Assembly: GCF_000952855.1 (NCBI RefSeq)
Contig: NZ_JSVU01000002.1
Coordinates: forward strand, 372,001-436,000
From: Aequorivita vladivostokensis
Lineage (GTDB): Bacteria > Bacteroidota > Bacteroidia > Flavobacteriales > Flavobacteriaceae
Direction: 5' to 3'
Length of the DNA stretch: 64,000 nt
In this document: positions 63,705 to 64,000 of the stretch, one piece after another
Position numbering within the stretch: position 1 is the stretch's first letter
Layout of the letters: every line of letters begins with the position of its first letter
Program-made: the position numbers and the translations under genes
The notes under the pieces: model-generated
What the model was told of the DNA's origin: nothing
Databases searched by the model: none
The model's input: the letters and a program-made list of their open reading frames with translations, nothing else

Positions 63705-64000
63705 GTGAAGATACACGAAAAATATATGTTGCGCTGCATCCAACTGGCCAAAAACGGGCTGGGAACTACCTATCCAAATCCGTTGGTGGGCAGTGTAATT
63801 GTTCACAACGACCGAATTATTGGCGAAGGTTGGCATTACAGAGCCGGACTACCCCATGCTGAAGTGAATGCCATCGCGAGCGTTAGCGAAGTGGGCCTTT
63901 TGAAAGAAGCGACCCTTTACGTGAGTTTGGAGCCTTGCAGCCATTTTGGTAAAACTCCGCCCTGTGCCGATTTGATTATCGAAAGCGGAATAAAGAAAGT
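63705..64000 (+). CDS. ribD: Riboflavin biosynthesis deaminase/reductase RibD, N-terminal part
   Basis: The first 98 codons of the bifunctional enzyme that deaminates and reduces an early pyrimidine intermediate of riboflavin. The deaminase domain is visible: [38 protein letters not shown] with the zinc-binding His-Ala-Glu, and [19 protein letters not shown] with the two zinc-binding cysteines. The start is GTG at 63705, which gives the usual N-terminus; the internal ATG at 63726 would cut it short. The gene continues beyond the window, so the reductase domain is not seen. Confidence 0.95.
   Translation, partial: MKIHEKYMLRCIQLAKNGLGTTYPNPLVGSVIVHNDRIIGEGWHYRAGLPHAEVNAIASVSEVGLLKEATLYVSLEPCSHFGKTPPCADLIIESGIKK

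Overview
The window is a chromosomal stretch of a low-to-medium GC member of the Bacteroidetes, most likely family Flavobacteriaceae. Evidence: two secreted proteins with type A T9SS sorting tails, many short lipoproteins, the SusC-type carboxypeptidase-regulatory fold joined to a DUF5686 barrel, an RprX/RprY-like two-component pair, a bacillithiol-type YtxJ, the gene run bamD-rpoZ-coaBC-DUF4835-recN-fabI, almost no Shine-Dalgarno sequences, and promoters of the Bacteroidetes type (TTTG, 19-20 bases, TAnnTTTG). I cannot name the genus. No tRNA, rRNA, transposase, prophage or CRISPR array was seen. One stable RNA, the SRP RNA, is present.

Layout. 1-4.3 kb: the 3' end of pheT, two tandem fasciclin-domain proteins, an unknown membrane protein, two tandem DUF2007 proteins with a decayed third copy, and an RDD membrane protein. 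4.3-10.9 kb: an ABC-F translation factor, a thioredoxin-fold lipoprotein without its cysteines, a transaldolase-like enzyme, an AT-rich lipoprotein gene that looks inserted, and a short-chain dehydrogenase. 11.1-15.2 kb: SRP RNA and three envelope proteins. 15.2-18.7 kb (minus strand): glyA, an acetyltransferase, an NTF2-like lipoprotein broken by an in-frame TGA, a guanine-deaminase-type enzyme and a lipocalin-like lipoprotein. 19-31 kb: fumarylacetoacetase, clpB with a textbook promoter, csbD, smpB, a DUF5686 outer-membrane protein, a hydrolase and pcm. 31.5-38.8 kb: a plus-strand run from a Gfo/Idh/MocA oxidoreductase to miaA. 38.8-50.8 kb (minus): two-component system, coaE, YbbR-like protein, glycosyltransferase and two large T9SS cargo proteins. 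51.4-63.7 kb (minus): fabI, recN, DUF4835, coaBC, rpoZ, bamD, dapA, DUF6913, ligA, a LOG-family protein, prmC and an acetyltransferase. The window ends inside ribD on the plus strand.

Most genes are housekeeping: translation (pheT, ffs, smpB, miaA, prmC), DNA repair (recN, ligA, exonuclease/GIY-YIG protein), coenzyme A (coaE, coaBC), fatty acid and lysine synthesis (fabI, dapA), and outer-membrane assembly (bamD, probably DUF4835). I found no convincing new multi-gene system. The unusual signals lie between and within genes: a 30-copy, 9-base tandem array directly upstream of prmC; several 7-base tandem arrays; dispersed 'CACGAAT' and 'CGCAAAG' type repeats; the TGA-broken lipoprotein gene; a second nucleotide site lost in the ABC-F protein; a shared, 85% identical 215-residue tail in the two T9SS proteins; and core promoters placed 4-5 bases before start codons, suggesting leaderless mRNAs.
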